Counted from the stretch's first letter, positions 35,707 to 45,083 are shown. The stretch is 64,000 nt of DNA from Lachnospiraceae bacterium (GCA_014804755.1 JAAUZE010000014.1:1-64000), one strand, 5' to 3'. Program-made: numbers and translations. Notes: a model not told the origin generated them from the letters alone.

Positions 35707-36012
35707 ATGGCAGATAATGGACAGATCATTATAAATTATGGAAAATTTGACGGACATGCGGACAGTATCGAAAAAAAGAACAGGGAGATGCGCAGCACGC
35801 TTGATGATATTCAGGCTAAGATCAAAAGTTTGCAAGGAGACTGGGAGAGTAATTCCGCAGAGACGATCCGGCAGAAGATTACCAACATGACCGGCACGTT
35901 TGAAAATTATCAGCAGGTTGTATATAACTATGTGAAGTTTATCAGAAATGCAGCCGCACAATCTAAGAATCTGGAGAATACGCTCAACAGCAACGCCAGT
36001 CAGTTCAAATAA
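35707..36012 (+). CDS. WXG100-like protein, second copy
   Basis: 101 aa, two-helix layout with turn LQGDWESNSAETI; Trp is kept but the Gly is Ser. First helix ~15-45, second ~55-95. It opens with a short beta-like NGQIIINYG segment. A good SD (AAAGGAGAGG) is upstream. It may pair with the preceding WXG100 protein or be an independent substrate. Confidence 0.82.
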   Translation: MADNGQIIINYGKFDGHADSIEKKNREMRSTLDDIQAKIKSLQGDWESNSAETIRQKITNMTGTFENYQQVVYNYVKFIRNAAAQSKNLENTLNSNASQFK

Positions 36013-36036
36013 ACCGTCAGAGTACAGGGAGACGTT

Positions 36037-38154
36037 ATGAGAAGAGATGACAGAAGGATCAGACTGTTGGTGTGCATATTGATGCTGGCGCTTACCGGGG
36101 CTTTCACGGGCTGCGGCAGCAAAGCTGATACTGCGGGGATCGGAGGTAAAAGTACAGATAGAGCGCTTTCCCGCGCGGAATATATCGGTATGCTGGGAGA
36201 CAGTTTTGGCTACGACAGCTATATTTCGGAGACGGATCTATTCTCGGATGTGTCTTCATCGAACGAATATTATTCTGTGATTCAGGCAGCAGCGGAGTGG
36301 CAGATCATTGACGGTGGGGGCGTGTTTGAACCTGAGAAGCCGGCGACCATAGGGTTTGCGCTGGAGAGCGCCGTCCGGGCAATCGGAACGGACGATATCG
36401 CAGCGTCGGGAGCTGCAATTGACCTGAATGATTTGGCAGAGTTTTATGTCAACAATATTGCTCAGATTGATCTAAGCGACTTAGAGGTTCCCATAGACGC
36501 GGATACGGCTAGACAGATCATTGAGTATGCCAAGAGCTATGATTTTCAGCTTGTGCTTCCGCAGATAACGGAAATGGAGTTCGTGGAGGGAGTAAAAACC
36601 GCAGGCATGGGCATAAGGCTCAATGCGGACGGGGCGACCGGGGTGCTGTTTGCGGATGAAGGCTATCGCGTAGGCGATATCGTATATCTGGATGCTACGG
36701 ATGAATCCCTTGCAAGAGCGATTAAAATAACGGGAATTGAGGGAGAGACGTTTACCTTTGAGGATGCACCCATAGAGGATACCTATGCGTATCTGAATAT
36801 TCAGGGTACCTTTGATGGAAAAGTAGTAGAAGCGGTTTCGGCGTCAGAAGGCACCTATGTGGGGCTGGGTCAGGAAATCTATGATGAGATGAGTTCCTAT
36901 CAGATGTCTTTTGGAGATGAGGAGTATACTTTTGTGGAGCTTGCCAATTCTGCAAAGGTGGACAATGGCGGCGATCATATTGTGTTCACGGCGAATTTTG
37001 ACGTTCAGAGAAGCGCTGCATTGGAGAACAGGTCGGCGCTGAATTACAGCAACCTGCCTGAGGGTGTAAGCAGGCCGGATTACAATAATAACGGGAATAT
37101 GACGGCATCTGCAAACGGGCAGCTGGTTGTGGGGATAAAGAATATAAAAGTGAATGTCAAGTATGAGTCGTCAGAGTGGTATCGCCCCTTAAATCCCAAA
37201 ATGGTCGAGCTTCAGTTTCGATTTGACACGGAGGTTTCGTCAGAAATACACGGAAGCGTGGCGGCATCCATCCCGTTAGGTGAAGTTTATATTCAGGTTT
37301 GGGGACCCCTAAATATCAAACTGATGCTTACCGCGCATTTGGGAGCGGATGGGAATGTATCCATTAGCTATACGACGGAGAACGTAATGAGAGTCGGGTG
37401 GCGGAAAGGCGCCGGTCTTGGCAGGAGCTTTGACAGTAAAGCAAATGCAAATGTGGAAGCGGACGCCACATTGACAGCGGATGCCACTTTATTGGCGGAT
37501 CTGCGGATAGGGTTTAAGAAGGTTTCCTATAGTGTAACCAATGCACAGGTTACATGTGGTGCAACGGCGGTTGCCAAAATAGAAGAAGATTTATTTGGGG
37601 ATCAGCCAACCTGTCTGGATCTGCAATTATATGTCCCGCTGAAATGGGGGGTCAATCAGGTCGGGTGCATCATTACAGATATCAATCGTAATTGGAAGCA
37701 TTCCGGTGTTATATGGGATTCCAGCAGCTCTCCGGTCAAAATACATAGGCATCTTGAGGATTGGCAGAGGACTCCCGGGGATGTTTGCACCAGAAAAGAA
37801 GCTGTGGAGCAGGAGCTTGTCACTCCGGAGGGGGAGCCGCTTGAGGAGATAAACCCTTTTGAATTCGAGCTTTTGGAGTTTGATTTCATTGAGCTGGTAA
37901 GTTACGTCATGTATTTAGGTGAAGGCGAGTCTATGCGTATCGGTTTTGACAGCATTCCGGACGGATATACACAAGACGATCTGATGTATGAGGTTTTGGA
38001 TCCGGCTGTATGTTCTGTATCGGATGGGACGGTGCAGGGCAGGAATGCGGGCAGTACGATCGTATTGATCCGTACCGGCGATGGAATGTTTATGGTCAGA
38101 CTTGCCGTTACGGTCAATGAAGACTACTCAATAGACGGATTCCAAAGATTGTAA
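36037..38154 (+). CDS. Lipoprotein with SLH-like and Ig-like regions
   Basis: 705-aa exported protein. Lipobox LTGAFTGC with Cys26 predicts a membrane-anchored lipoprotein. Residues ~45-115 resemble an SLH module (SRAEYIGMLGDSFGY, DLFSDVSSSNEYYSVIQAAA), which in other proteins binds cell-wall polymers. The centre is beta-rich without a known family. Residues ~620-700 look like a bacterial Ig-like (BIG2) domain (SVSDGTVQGRNAGSTIVLIR). Embedded in the T7SS operon between WXG100 and accessory genes, it may connect the machine with the wall; no EsaA is present to do so. Confidence 0.75.
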   Translation: MRRDDRRIRLLVCILMLALTGAFTGCGSKADTAGIGGKSTDRALSRAEYIGMLGDSFGYDSYISETDLFSDVSSSNEYYSVIQAAAEWQIIDGGGVFEPEKPATIGFALESAVRAIGTDDIAASGAAIDLNDLAEFYVNNIAQIDLSDLEVPIDADTARQIIEYAKSYDFQLVLPQITEMEFVEGVKTAGMGIRLNADGATGVLFADEGYRVGDIVYLDATDESLARAIKITGIEGETFTFEDAPIEDTYAYLNIQGTFDGKVVEAVSASEGTYVGLGQEIYDEMSSYQMSFGDEEYTFVELANSAKVDNGGDHIVFTANFDVQRSAALENRSALNYSNLPEGVSRPDYNNNGNMTASANGQLVVGIKNIKVNVKYESSEWYRPLNPKMVELQFRFDTEVSSEIHGSVAASIPLGEVYIQVWGPLNIKLMLTAHLGADGNVSISYTTENVMRVGWRKGAGLGRSFDSKANANVEADATLTADATLLADLRIGFKKVSYSVTNAQVTCGATAVAKIEEDLFGDQPTCLDLQLYVPLKWGVNQVGCIITDINRNWKHSGVIWDSSSSPVKIHRHLEDWQRTPGDVCTRKEAVEQELVTPEGEPLEEINPFEFELLEFDFIELVSYVMYLGEGESMRIGFDSIPDGYTQDDLMYEVLDPAVCSVSDGTVQGRNAGSTIVLIRTGDGMFMVRLAVTVNEDYSIDGFQRL

Positions 38155-38215
38155 ATGCGTTGGATAAAAAAATAAGAGGTTTGTGCGATAAACAGACGAT
38201 TTAGGGATGCTGCAT

Positions 38216-38554
38216 ATGGCAATAGACATTGAAAATGTGATATTACAGCAGAGAGAACTGAATAGAGTGTCCGATGAGGTCTTGTATGTAAAGCGCAGGC
38301 TGAGGCTTTATCAGGAGTTGTTGGATGAGGCGTGGAAAGGCATTGAGAAAAAAGGGATTGACCGCACCATAGAAGAGATTCTTCGCCGTCTGAACCGAAT
38401 ATCGGAAGAATTAGAAGAATTGGGTCATGATGTGATGGTAACGGGGGGAGAGATCAAGATTGAGGAAGAGGCTGCAGAAATGGCAGCAGAGGCGCTGAAA
38501 CTTGCAACGGAAGCGGAAGATCAGATGACGGAGGATGAATCATGGCAGCAATAA
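38216..38554 (+). CDS. Small coiled-coil protein of the secretion locus
   Basis: 112 aa, almost entirely charged helix (QQRELNRVSDEVLYVKRRL, IEEILRRLNRISEELEELG), acidic Ala/Glu-rich C-terminus. No signal peptide. Size and helix pattern are like WXG100/LXG-chaperone proteins but without the WxG turn. The ATG at 38216 has AGGG upstream at proper distance; an in-frame ATG at 38207 is also possible. It overlaps the next gene by 13 nt, so the two are probably made as a pair. Confidence 0.7.
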   Translation: MAIDIENVILQQRELNRVSDEVLYVKRRLRLYQELLDEAWKGIEKKGIDRTIEEILRRLNRISEELEELGHDVMVTGGEIKIEEEAAEMAAEALKLATEAEDQMTEDESWQQ

Positions 38555-38832
38555 AAATCGATATGAAAAGAGTGCGGGATGCAAATGATCATCTTCCGTC
38601 GATGCTGTCTGTTCTGTCAGAACAAAGAATGTATATCCAGATGCGAAGGAGAGGAATCCCGCCCGAAATTCAGGGCAGAAGGCATATCGGAGAGCGCTTG
38701 AACGATATTTTGCGTGAATTAGACAGGGCAGAACAGCAGTTGAAAGAGATATACAGTGAGACAGAAAATGCAGTAATTCAATATACGAAGATGGAAGCAA
38801 AACTGACAGCGATTGCGGAAAGATTACAATAA
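38542..38832 (+). CDS. Small helical protein, partner of the preceding one
   Basis: 96 aa: first helix ~8-30, a turn with RRGIPPEIQGRRHIG, second helix ~48-95 with heptad-like pattern (ILRELDRAEQQLKEIYSETE). The two-helix architecture equals that of WXG100 proteins although the W-x-G is lacking. Overlapping start with the upstream gene suggests a heterodimer. Family not recognised. Confidence 0.7.
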   Translation: MAAIKIDMKRVRDANDHLPSMLSVLSEQRMYIQMRRRGIPPEIQGRRHIGERLNDILRELDRAEQQLKEIYSETENAVIQYTKMEAKLTAIAERLQ

Positions 38833-38879
38833 AAAAAGCACAGAGATCAATCGCTGCCCGGCGCTGGAATGAGGAAAAT

Positions 38880-40436
38880 ATGAAAAATATCAATCGGTTT
38901 GTTTATGGGATTGCAGGTATGATGGGCATGCTTGCACTTTTTTCATGTTTTATGGGCACAAAGGTATGTGCGGCGGAGGATGAGGCAGGAGGTTCGCAGG
39001 CTTCTGTGGTGAGCAGCAGAACAACGGATGATGGCATTTATATTTATATAAAGGGAGTCGGAGATATTGCAGCCGGGACGACAGTACAGGTGGGGACTAC
39101 ATTGTGCGAGGATATTCAGGCCGCGGGTGTTGTTTCTATGGGAATACCGATCAGGACCACGATTCTCTTAGATAACTCGCTTTCTGTATCAAATCGGTGG
39201 GGCAGACAGGCGAAAGAATTGATAGGCGCTCTGATTGACGATCATGCAGAAGGGGAAGAATTTAGAATTATTACCTTTGCGGATGGTTTCAATGTAGTGG
39301 CTGATTTTTCGGAAGAATATGATTCTTTGAAATCAGTGGTTGATGAAATCCAATTCTATAATCAGGATTCCTATCTTACAGATATTTTATATGATCTTCT
39401 CCGGCAGGATAGCGGCGGGGACGCTAATTTTACGCGGTTTATTATTATAACGGATGGCGCTGATGATAATGATATAAAATATACACAGACTGAACTCTCA
39501 GATTTCATGAAGGGCAGCGGTGTAGTAATACATACGGTGGGCGTGAAAGCATCAAACAACAATCATCTGCTGGAAAATCTTTTTTCATACGCAAGGCTTA
39601 CGGGGGGCATTTACACGGCAGTGGAAGGCGGTGCGGATGTGGATAGCGCAAGGAAAATGATCGGGGAGGATTATTCAATTTTTTGTTTGAAGCTGATGCC
39701 CGAAACAGATGTCATGGACGGGAGCAGGAAAGAAGCAAAACTGAATCTGAATACAGCCAATGGAATGATCGTACTTACAACCTCTTTGCGTATGCCGTTT
39801 GCCGATGTGAACAAGATTCAATCCGAAAGTGTGCAGCAGGACGTTCCTACACCGCCGGCGGTGACGGAAAAACCGGAAATGCCGAACATTGCGGTGCAGC
39901 CTGAGGTGGAAAAAGAGATGGAGCGAGAGAAGAAATACAACATCATACCTGCAGTGGTAATCGGAGCAGCGGTATTGGTATTTATCGCAGTGGGATCGCT
40001 GCTCGTACTGAAAGTGAAAAAGAAAAGGCAGGCGGATGCGCTGACTGTGGATGACGTACAACCGGAAGACCAGCTGACAGAACGTATTGAGGAGAGAACG
40101 GTGTACCTAAAGGGCGGAATCAGTCATCCCATAGGGAGACAGTCCGTTATCACTCTCACGGACATCGACAATCCGCACAGGAGTTTCAGCGCGCCGATAG
40201 ATATAAGGATTGTGATAGGACGGAAGTCTGGAGATATCGTATTGGGACATGATATTTCTGTGTCGCACATTCATTGCGAGATCATAAAAAAGGGGTATTT
40301 GTTTTACGTGAATGATCTGAAATCCAGAAACGGCACGTTCTATGGAAATATGAGGGTGTACAAGGATACGCCTATTATGAGCGGGGGGATCCTTGCGGTG
40401 GGGAAGGGTAAGTATAAGATCACGATAGAAGATTAG
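38880..40436 (+). CDS. VWA - transmembrane - FHA protein
   Basis: 518 aa. Signal peptide (1-33, ending VCAAEDE), then an extracellular von Willebrand A domain (~90-280) with a complete MIDAS DNSLS at 98-102 and ITDGADDND. After a Pro-rich linker (~320-350) comes one membrane helix (~354-378), then a cytoplasmic FHA domain (~440-515: IVIGRKSGDIVLG, SVSHIHCEI, LKSRNGTF). It could couple an outside ligand to phosphothreonine signalling inside. Neighbours are PP2C phosphatases and a kinase. Confidence 0.88.
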   Translation: MKNINRFVYGIAGMMGMLALFSCFMGTKVCAAEDEAGGSQASVVSSRTTDDGIYIYIKGVGDIAAGTTVQVGTTLCEDIQAAGVVSMGIPIRTTILLDNSLSVSNRWGRQAKELIGALIDDHAEGEEFRIITFADGFNVVADFSEEYDSLKSVVDEIQFYNQDSYLTDILYDLLRQDSGGDANFTRFIIITDGADDNDIKYTQTELSDFMKGSGVVIHTVGVKASNNNHLLENLFSYARLTGGIYTAVEGGADVDSARKMIGEDYSIFCLKLMPETDVMDGSRKEAKLNLNTANGMIVLTTSLRMPFADVNKIQSESVQQDVPTPPAVTEKPEMPNIAVQPEVEKEMEREKKYNIIPAVVIGAAVLVFIAVGSLLVLKVKKKRQADALTVDDVQPEDQLTERIEERTVYLKGGISHPIGRQSVITLTDIDNPHRSFSAPIDIRIVIGRKSGDIVLGHDISVSHIHCEIIKKGYLFYVNDLKSRNGTFYGNMRVYKDTPIMSGGILAVGKGKYKITIED

Positions 40437-40494
40437 AATACGGACTACATAAAGCGGGGGGCAGAGGGAAGCATGTCCGGAAAGGGATTACGAT

Positions 40495-41223
40495 ATGGAA
40501 ATGCGGAAATGCGCGAAGGGACATTACTATGATGCTTCGATTCACTTGGACTGTCCGTATTGCAAAGAGCGGAGTACGGATTGGATGGTCGTGTCTGTCA
40601 GCAGAGGGGCGGCGGATGTTTCGGAAGAAGAGGATGACGAGAAAACAGTTCCGTTGGGGTTCATGCAGATGGTGGCATCACAGCTGAAAGCGGTTGCCAC
40701 GCCGTCAGGAGCATATGATCAAACGGAGGATGATGAGAAAACAGTTCCGTTGGGATTTGTGTCGGCGGCATCACAGTCGAAAGCGGTTGTCACGCCGCCG
40801 GGCGGATATGACAAAATGGAGGAGGATGACAGGACCGTTGCGATTATCCGGCATGATATAGGAATCGATCCTGTCGTTGGCTGGCTTGTGTGTACGGAAG
40901 GAAAAGAAAAGGGCAGGGATTTTAGGATTCACGCGGACAACAATTTCATTGGAAGAAGTGAAAAAATGGATATCTGCGTACCTTGGGATGATACGATTTC
41001 GCGCGAGAATCATGCGATGATCAGTTATGACGGCCTTGATCGAACTTATTATTTTTCACCGGGAGATGGAAGAGGTATCGTCAGGCTGAATGGTATGGCG
41101 CTGTTTCAAACAGCGCAGCTGAAAGCATACGATGAAATCATAGTGGGAATGACCGGATTCTTGTTTATTCCTTTATGCGGTGAAAAATTTGATTGGATTG
41201 GCGGAAAATCGGTATGGAGATGA
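40495..41223 (+). CDS. Zn-ribbon / FHA adaptor protein
   Basis: 242 aa, soluble. N-terminal metal-binding cluster (KCAKGHYYD, LDCPYCKE). Residues ~45-120 hold two near-copies of DDEKTVPLGF and a third DDRTV, each in acidic surroundings with a Thr followed by a hydrophobic residue, like phosphothreonine sites read by FHA domains. C-terminal FHA domain ~135-225 (NNFIGRSEKMDICV, TISRENHAMISY). GarA/OdhI-type switches have the same parts: an acceptor Thr tail plus an FHA domain. Confidence 0.85.
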   Translation: MEMRKCAKGHYYDASIHLDCPYCKERSTDWMVVSVSRGAADVSEEEDDEKTVPLGFMQMVASQLKAVATPSGAYDQTEDDEKTVPLGFVSAASQSKAVVTPPGGYDKMEEDDRTVAIIRHDIGIDPVVGWLVCTEGKEKGRDFRIHADNNFIGRSEKMDICVPWDDTISRENHAMISYDGLDRTYYFSPGDGRGIVRLNGMALFQTAQLKAYDEIIVGMTGFLFIPLCGEKFDWIGGKSVWR

Positions 41224-42197
41224 AGATTACCATTGTGATATGCATTGTGAGCGCGGCCGCCGTGTTGATATTATCCGGAATACTGGTCTTTACACGCAAA
41301 AGGGATAAAAAAGGCACACCGCATTCAAATGACAGCATCGCGCGTTATATGATCAAAACAGCTCTGGATTCAACCGTAAGGATCGGAAAAATTCATGAGG
41401 TCGGGAAGCGGAAGGATCAGCAGGATACACTTGCCTATTCCGACGTAGAGGATGAGAGCGTCATACACCAAAAGGGAATGCTGTTGATTGTTGCGGACGG
41501 GATAGGAGGTCTCAAGGATGGCGCCGAAGTCAGTTCGCTGGCAGCAGTAGAAATGCTGCGCTACTTCGACGGGCACAATATGCTGGACAGACCGGCAGAT
41601 GCGCTCAAGGAAGCGCTGCTGTATGCCAACGAAAAAGTAAATGTATTTTTGGGAGAAGAGCGGATCGGGAAATGTGGGTCCACTTTGGCGGCAGCAATGA
41701 TGCAGGATCATAATGTATATTGGATTTCTGTCGGGGACAGCAGTATTTTTCTGTACCGTGAGAATCGGCTCAGACGGTTGAATGTTCTTCATAACTATGA
41801 AGCGGAACTGAAAAAGAAAATAGCGCTTGGGGAATTAACGAGGGCAGAGGCGGCAAGGGAGCCGCGAAAGGCAGCGTTAACGAGTTTTATCGGGCAGGGA
41901 GATATTGCGCTGATCGACAGGAATACAGAACCGCTTGCCTTGACTTCGGGCGACCGCCTGATGCTTGCCACGGACGGAGTTTATGAATCGGTCAGCATGA
42001 CGGAATTAGAAGGATTCCTGCATTCCGGCGCGGGGGAAGCTGCGCAAGGGTTACAGCATTTGATCGAAACGAAAGACAGGCGGAATCAGGATAATTATAC
42101 GGCGATCATTGTAGAAATCATGACTGATCAAAAGGATAGGGGAGCAAATGATAAGAACGGCGAAATACACGGACATAGGCGGCAGAAAAACAAATGA
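41214..42197 (+). CDS. Membrane-anchored PP2C-type Ser/Thr phosphatase
   Basis: About 327 aa. One N-terminal membrane helix (IVICIVSAAAVLILSGILVF) puts the catalytic domain in the cytoplasm. PP2C metal motifs: GKRKDQQDTLAY, VADGIGGLKDG, GSTLAAAMM, VGDSSIFLY, ATDGVYE and DNYTAIIV. The exact start is unclear: ATG 41214, or 41220 which overlaps the preceding stop as ATGA. It would reverse phosphorylation of FHA-bound targets. The next gene encodes a second PP2C and overlaps it by 50 nt. Confidence 0.88.
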   Translation: MEMKITIVICIVSAAAVLILSGILVFTRKRDKKGTPHSNDSIARYMIKTALDSTVRIGKIHEVGKRKDQQDTLAYSDVEDESVIHQKGMLLIVADGIGGLKDGAEVSSLAAVEMLRYFDGHNMLDRPADALKEALLYANEKVNVFLGEERIGKCGSTLAAAMMQDHNVYWISVGDSSIFLYRENRLRRLNVLHNYEAELKKKIALGELTRAEAAREPRKAALTSFIGQGDIALIDRNTEPLALTSGDRLMLATDGVYESVSMTELEGFLHSGAGEAAQGLQHLIETKDRRNQDNYTAIIVEIMTDQKDRGANDKNGEIHGHRRQKNK

Positions 42198-42873
42198 AGA
42201 CAGTTGTGGGATTTTTGAGTCAGGCAAAATGGTATGTGCCGCGGTTGCAGATGGACTTGGTGGTCATGGCGGGGGGGATAAAGCCTCGTCCATGGCCATT
42301 GATTTGTTGGGAAAACAGTTTTTTAAGGCACAGACGGATCAACCCGCCGCATTCTGCGATTGGTTTCAAACGATCAATGAGAGTGTTTATCAGGCTCAAA
42401 CGACGGACTGCCGGATGAAGACTACGCTTGCGGCATTGTGGACGAATGGCAGCCGGTACTTTCAGGCACATGTGGGAGACACAAGAATTTATCACTTTAT
42501 AAATGAACATCTGGATTCGGTTACATTTGATCACAGCGTGTCCCAGATGGCGGTTATCCGGGGAGAGATCACGCAACAGGAGATACGTCATCATGTAGAC
42601 AGGGGCCGTTTGCTCAGGGCGTTGGGAAAAGAAGACGAGGTGAAGGTAGAGGTATCCGGTCCGACTGACATTACCGGCGGGCAGCATGCCTTTTTACTGT
42701 GTACGGATGGGTTTTGGGAATATGTACTGGAGGACGACATGGAGGAGACCTTGCGGGAAGCGGAGTTTCCCGAACAATGGCTGGGATTGATGCATGCGAG
42801 ACTTTGCAAGCGTGTAGGAGATCATAATGACAACAATACCGCTGTTGCGATTTGGATAAATGGAGGATGCTGA
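42148..42873 (+). CDS. Soluble PP2C-type Ser/Thr phosphatase
   Basis: 241 aa, complete PP2C core without a membrane helix: DIGGRKTNEDSCG, AVADGLGGHGGGD, TTLAALW, VGDTRIYHF, LCTDGFWEY and HNDNNTAVAIW. AGGGGAG precedes the ATG. Overlaps both the upstream phosphatase and (with its stop) almost the kinase start, so phosphatase and kinase should be made in balance. A pair of PP2C enzymes, one anchored and one free, is unusual in one operon. Confidence 0.9.
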   Translation: MIRTAKYTDIGGRKTNEDSCGIFESGKMVCAAVADGLGGHGGGDKASSMAIDLLGKQFFKAQTDQPAAFCDWFQTINESVYQAQTTDCRMKTTLAALWTNGSRYFQAHVGDTRIYHFINEHLDSVTFDHSVSQMAVIRGEITQQEIRHHVDRGRLLRALGKEDEVKVEVSGPTDITGGQHAFLLCTDGFWEYVLEDDMEETLREAEFPEQWLGLMHARLCKRVGDHNDNNTAVAIWINGGC

Positions 42874-42874
42874 C

Positions 42875-45040
42875 ATGGAAATCGATAAGCTTTGCCCGGG
42901 ATGTATGAATACGGTTGAGGAAAAAGAGAGAATAGCAGTATGTCCGCATTGCGGATATGATCTTAAAAACGCCAAATCGGCGCCGCATCAGCTGCAGCCG
43001 TTTAGTATCTTAAACGGGAAATATCTGATCGGCAAAGTACTCGGGTCGGGCGGTTTTGGAATTACCTATCTTGGTCTGGATCTCGTGCTGGAGATTTTGG
43101 TGGCCATAAAGGAGTTTTATCCGAATGGATTTGTAACGCGCGATGCCACTGTGGATCCGGAAGTGGCTATTTTTGCGGGAAACAATACACAGGATGTTGA
43201 AAAATGGCGTGATAATTTCTTAAAAGAGGCCCGCAGTCTTGGAAGGTGCAACAATCTGCCCGGAATTGTAAAAGTACAAGAGTTTTTCGTAGAAAATAAT
43301 ACGGCATACATCGTGATGGAGTATATTGACGGGATTACGATGAAAAGCTACTTGAAACAGAATGAAGGTAAAATGCCGGCGGATACGGTATTTCGGCTGA
43401 TGGAACCGATGATCCGGTCCCTGCAGCAGGTTCATGAGACCGGCATCATTCATCGGGACATTAGTCCTGATAATATCATGATCACCAGACAGGGCAGTAT
43501 TAAGCTTTTGGATTTCGGAGCAGCCAGAGAGGTATCCGTTGGTGTGGAAAAAAGCATTTCCGTTATGCTCAAGCATGGGTATGCGCCGGAAGAACAGTAT
43601 CGGACAAGGGGAAAGCAGGGGGCATGGACGGATGTGTACGCGCTTTGCGCGACAATTTATAAATGTTTGACAGGTGCCGCTCCGGTCGAGGCGATGGAGC
43701 GCCTGCGGGATGACAGTCTGAAAATGCCAAGTGCAATGGGGATCAAGATACCTGCGGACAAAGAGGCGGCACTCCGAAAAGGTTTGGCCATTTATGCGGA
43801 AGAGCGGTTTCAGAGTATGAGCGAGCTGCACAGGGCATTGTATGAGGGGGAAAATGCGTATTTGCCGGGGCAGAAAGAGGAGGTTCGGTCCGCTGCGCAG
43901 CACGCAGGACGGCAGGGTGCGGTCAAACAAACCGCTGCCCCGTCAAAGAACGCGTTCCTTGTTGTGGGTATCGCAGTACTGTGTATGATTTCCTGCGCAA
44001 TCTTTTTTTGGGTAAGAGGAAAGGGGATGTTACAGGACGGTAAGGAGGCGGAGTCACAGGCAACGGATGCGCTCACCATGGCGGGCGGAAGGGGAGAAGA
44101 TGAGGGCGAAGAATCGGAGGACGATGCGCTGGGTAGGAAGGAAGAATCGCCGGATTCCGAAGAAGTGCCGGAAACGTTCGAGGAAGCGCAGGCGGAAAAA
44201 GCTGCCGTGGAAATGGAAATGCAAAGAGAATTGAGCGCGCTTAATGAGAGGGCGCAGGAAGCTGAACGACAGAAAGACGCGCTTACCATGGCGGAGATAT
44301 TGTCTGATTATTGTGATTTTGCTTTGAACTATCATGCTGCTGAAATGATAGGGGAGCAGCTGCAGGCGTATTATGCACAATATAGGGAGTATCTGCTTGC
44401 GCAGCATGATTTTTATTATGGATTAGATGTGTCTGTGCTGCTTTATATTCAGATGAGCGGAGATTTGGATACGGCGATTTCGATTGCGGATCGTTTGAAT
44501 TCATTGGGGATTTTGGTTGATGGGAGCACATTTGCGGACAGAAGGCAGCAACTGACTGAAAGCTATCGGTTATTACTGGCAGATACATTTGATGCACAGG
44601 CGAACAATGATATTGCGCAAAATGGAGTGGTGTCCCGTACAACACTTTGGAAATTGATGGAAAATGTACCGGATACGGATTTGATGGACATAGAAGACCC
44701 GGAGGATCCGATCACGAGGAGATATTCATTGGCTTTGGCGCTGCATATTGACAGTGAGTTGGATTCTCTCGACAGTACGCAGGCAATTTTGCGGATTTAT
44801 GATGAGCTGGAGGATACCGATTATAATCTGCTTTTAGTGTATTATCTCGCGCATCGATATGGTGATGTAAGAGCCGCTGAATGGATGAATTATATCGATC
44901 AAAACATTGTGTACAATTTCTCCGCGTTTGACGTGGCCGCGATGAAAAATTTTACAGTCAAATTTTATACGAATTTGGAGTACGTATATTCACGTCAGTC
45001 GCTACGGGACTACATGGGAGCACACTTTTCAAGACCATAG
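42875..45040 (+). CDS. Transmembrane Ser/Thr protein kinase with N-terminal zinc ribbon
   Basis: 721 aa. Zinc ribbon at 4-30 (CPGCMN, CPHCGYD). Kinase domain ~45-325: GSGGFGITYLG P-loop, VAIKEF Lys, HRDISPDN catalytic loop, DFGAAR, and GYAPEEQYR; all active residues present. Membrane helix ~359-383 (FLVVGIAVLCMISCAIFFWV), then an acidic stalk and a ~330-residue outside helical domain with no PASTA repeats. Start at 42875 (GGAGG upstream). Topology (kinase fold, one TM, external helical domain) parallels the T7SS protein EssB/YukC, whose kinase fold is inactive; no EssB gene is seen here. Confidence 0.9.
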   Translation: MEIDKLCPGCMNTVEEKERIAVCPHCGYDLKNAKSAPHQLQPFSILNGKYLIGKVLGSGGFGITYLGLDLVLEILVAIKEFYPNGFVTRDATVDPEVAIFAGNNTQDVEKWRDNFLKEARSLGRCNNLPGIVKVQEFFVENNTAYIVMEYIDGITMKSYLKQNEGKMPADTVFRLMEPMIRSLQQVHETGIIHRDISPDNIMITRQGSIKLLDFGAAREVSVGVEKSISVMLKHGYAPEEQYRTRGKQGAWTDVYALCATIYKCLTGAAPVEAMERLRDDSLKMPSAMGIKIPADKEAALRKGLAIYAEERFQSMSELHRALYEGENAYLPGQKEEVRSAAQHAGRQGAVKQTAAPSKNAFLVVGIAVLCMISCAIFFWVRGKGMLQDGKEAESQATDALTMAGGRGEDEGEESEDDALGRKEESPDSEEVPETFEEAQAEKAAVEMEMQRELSALNERAQEAERQKDALTMAEILSDYCDFALNYHAAEMIGEQLQAYYAQYREYLLAQHDFYYGLDVSVLLYIQMSGDLDTAISIADRLNSLGILVDGSTFADRRQQLTESYRLLLADTFDAQANNDIAQNGVVSRTTLWKLMENVPDTDLMDIEDPEDPITRRYSLALALHIDSELDSLDSTQAILRIYDELEDTDYNLLLVYYLAHRYGDVRAAEWMNYIDQNIVYNFSAFDVAAMKNFTVKFYTNLEYVYSRQSLRDYMGAHFSRP

Positions 45041-45083
45041 ATTCGGAAAAGCAAAATAAGGCAGGGGACGGCAGGACGTTCAT

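Noticed and set aside
43220-43930. 236-codon minus-strand frame opposite the kinase
   Set aside because: Lies entirely within the conserved kinase domain on the other strand; no SD.
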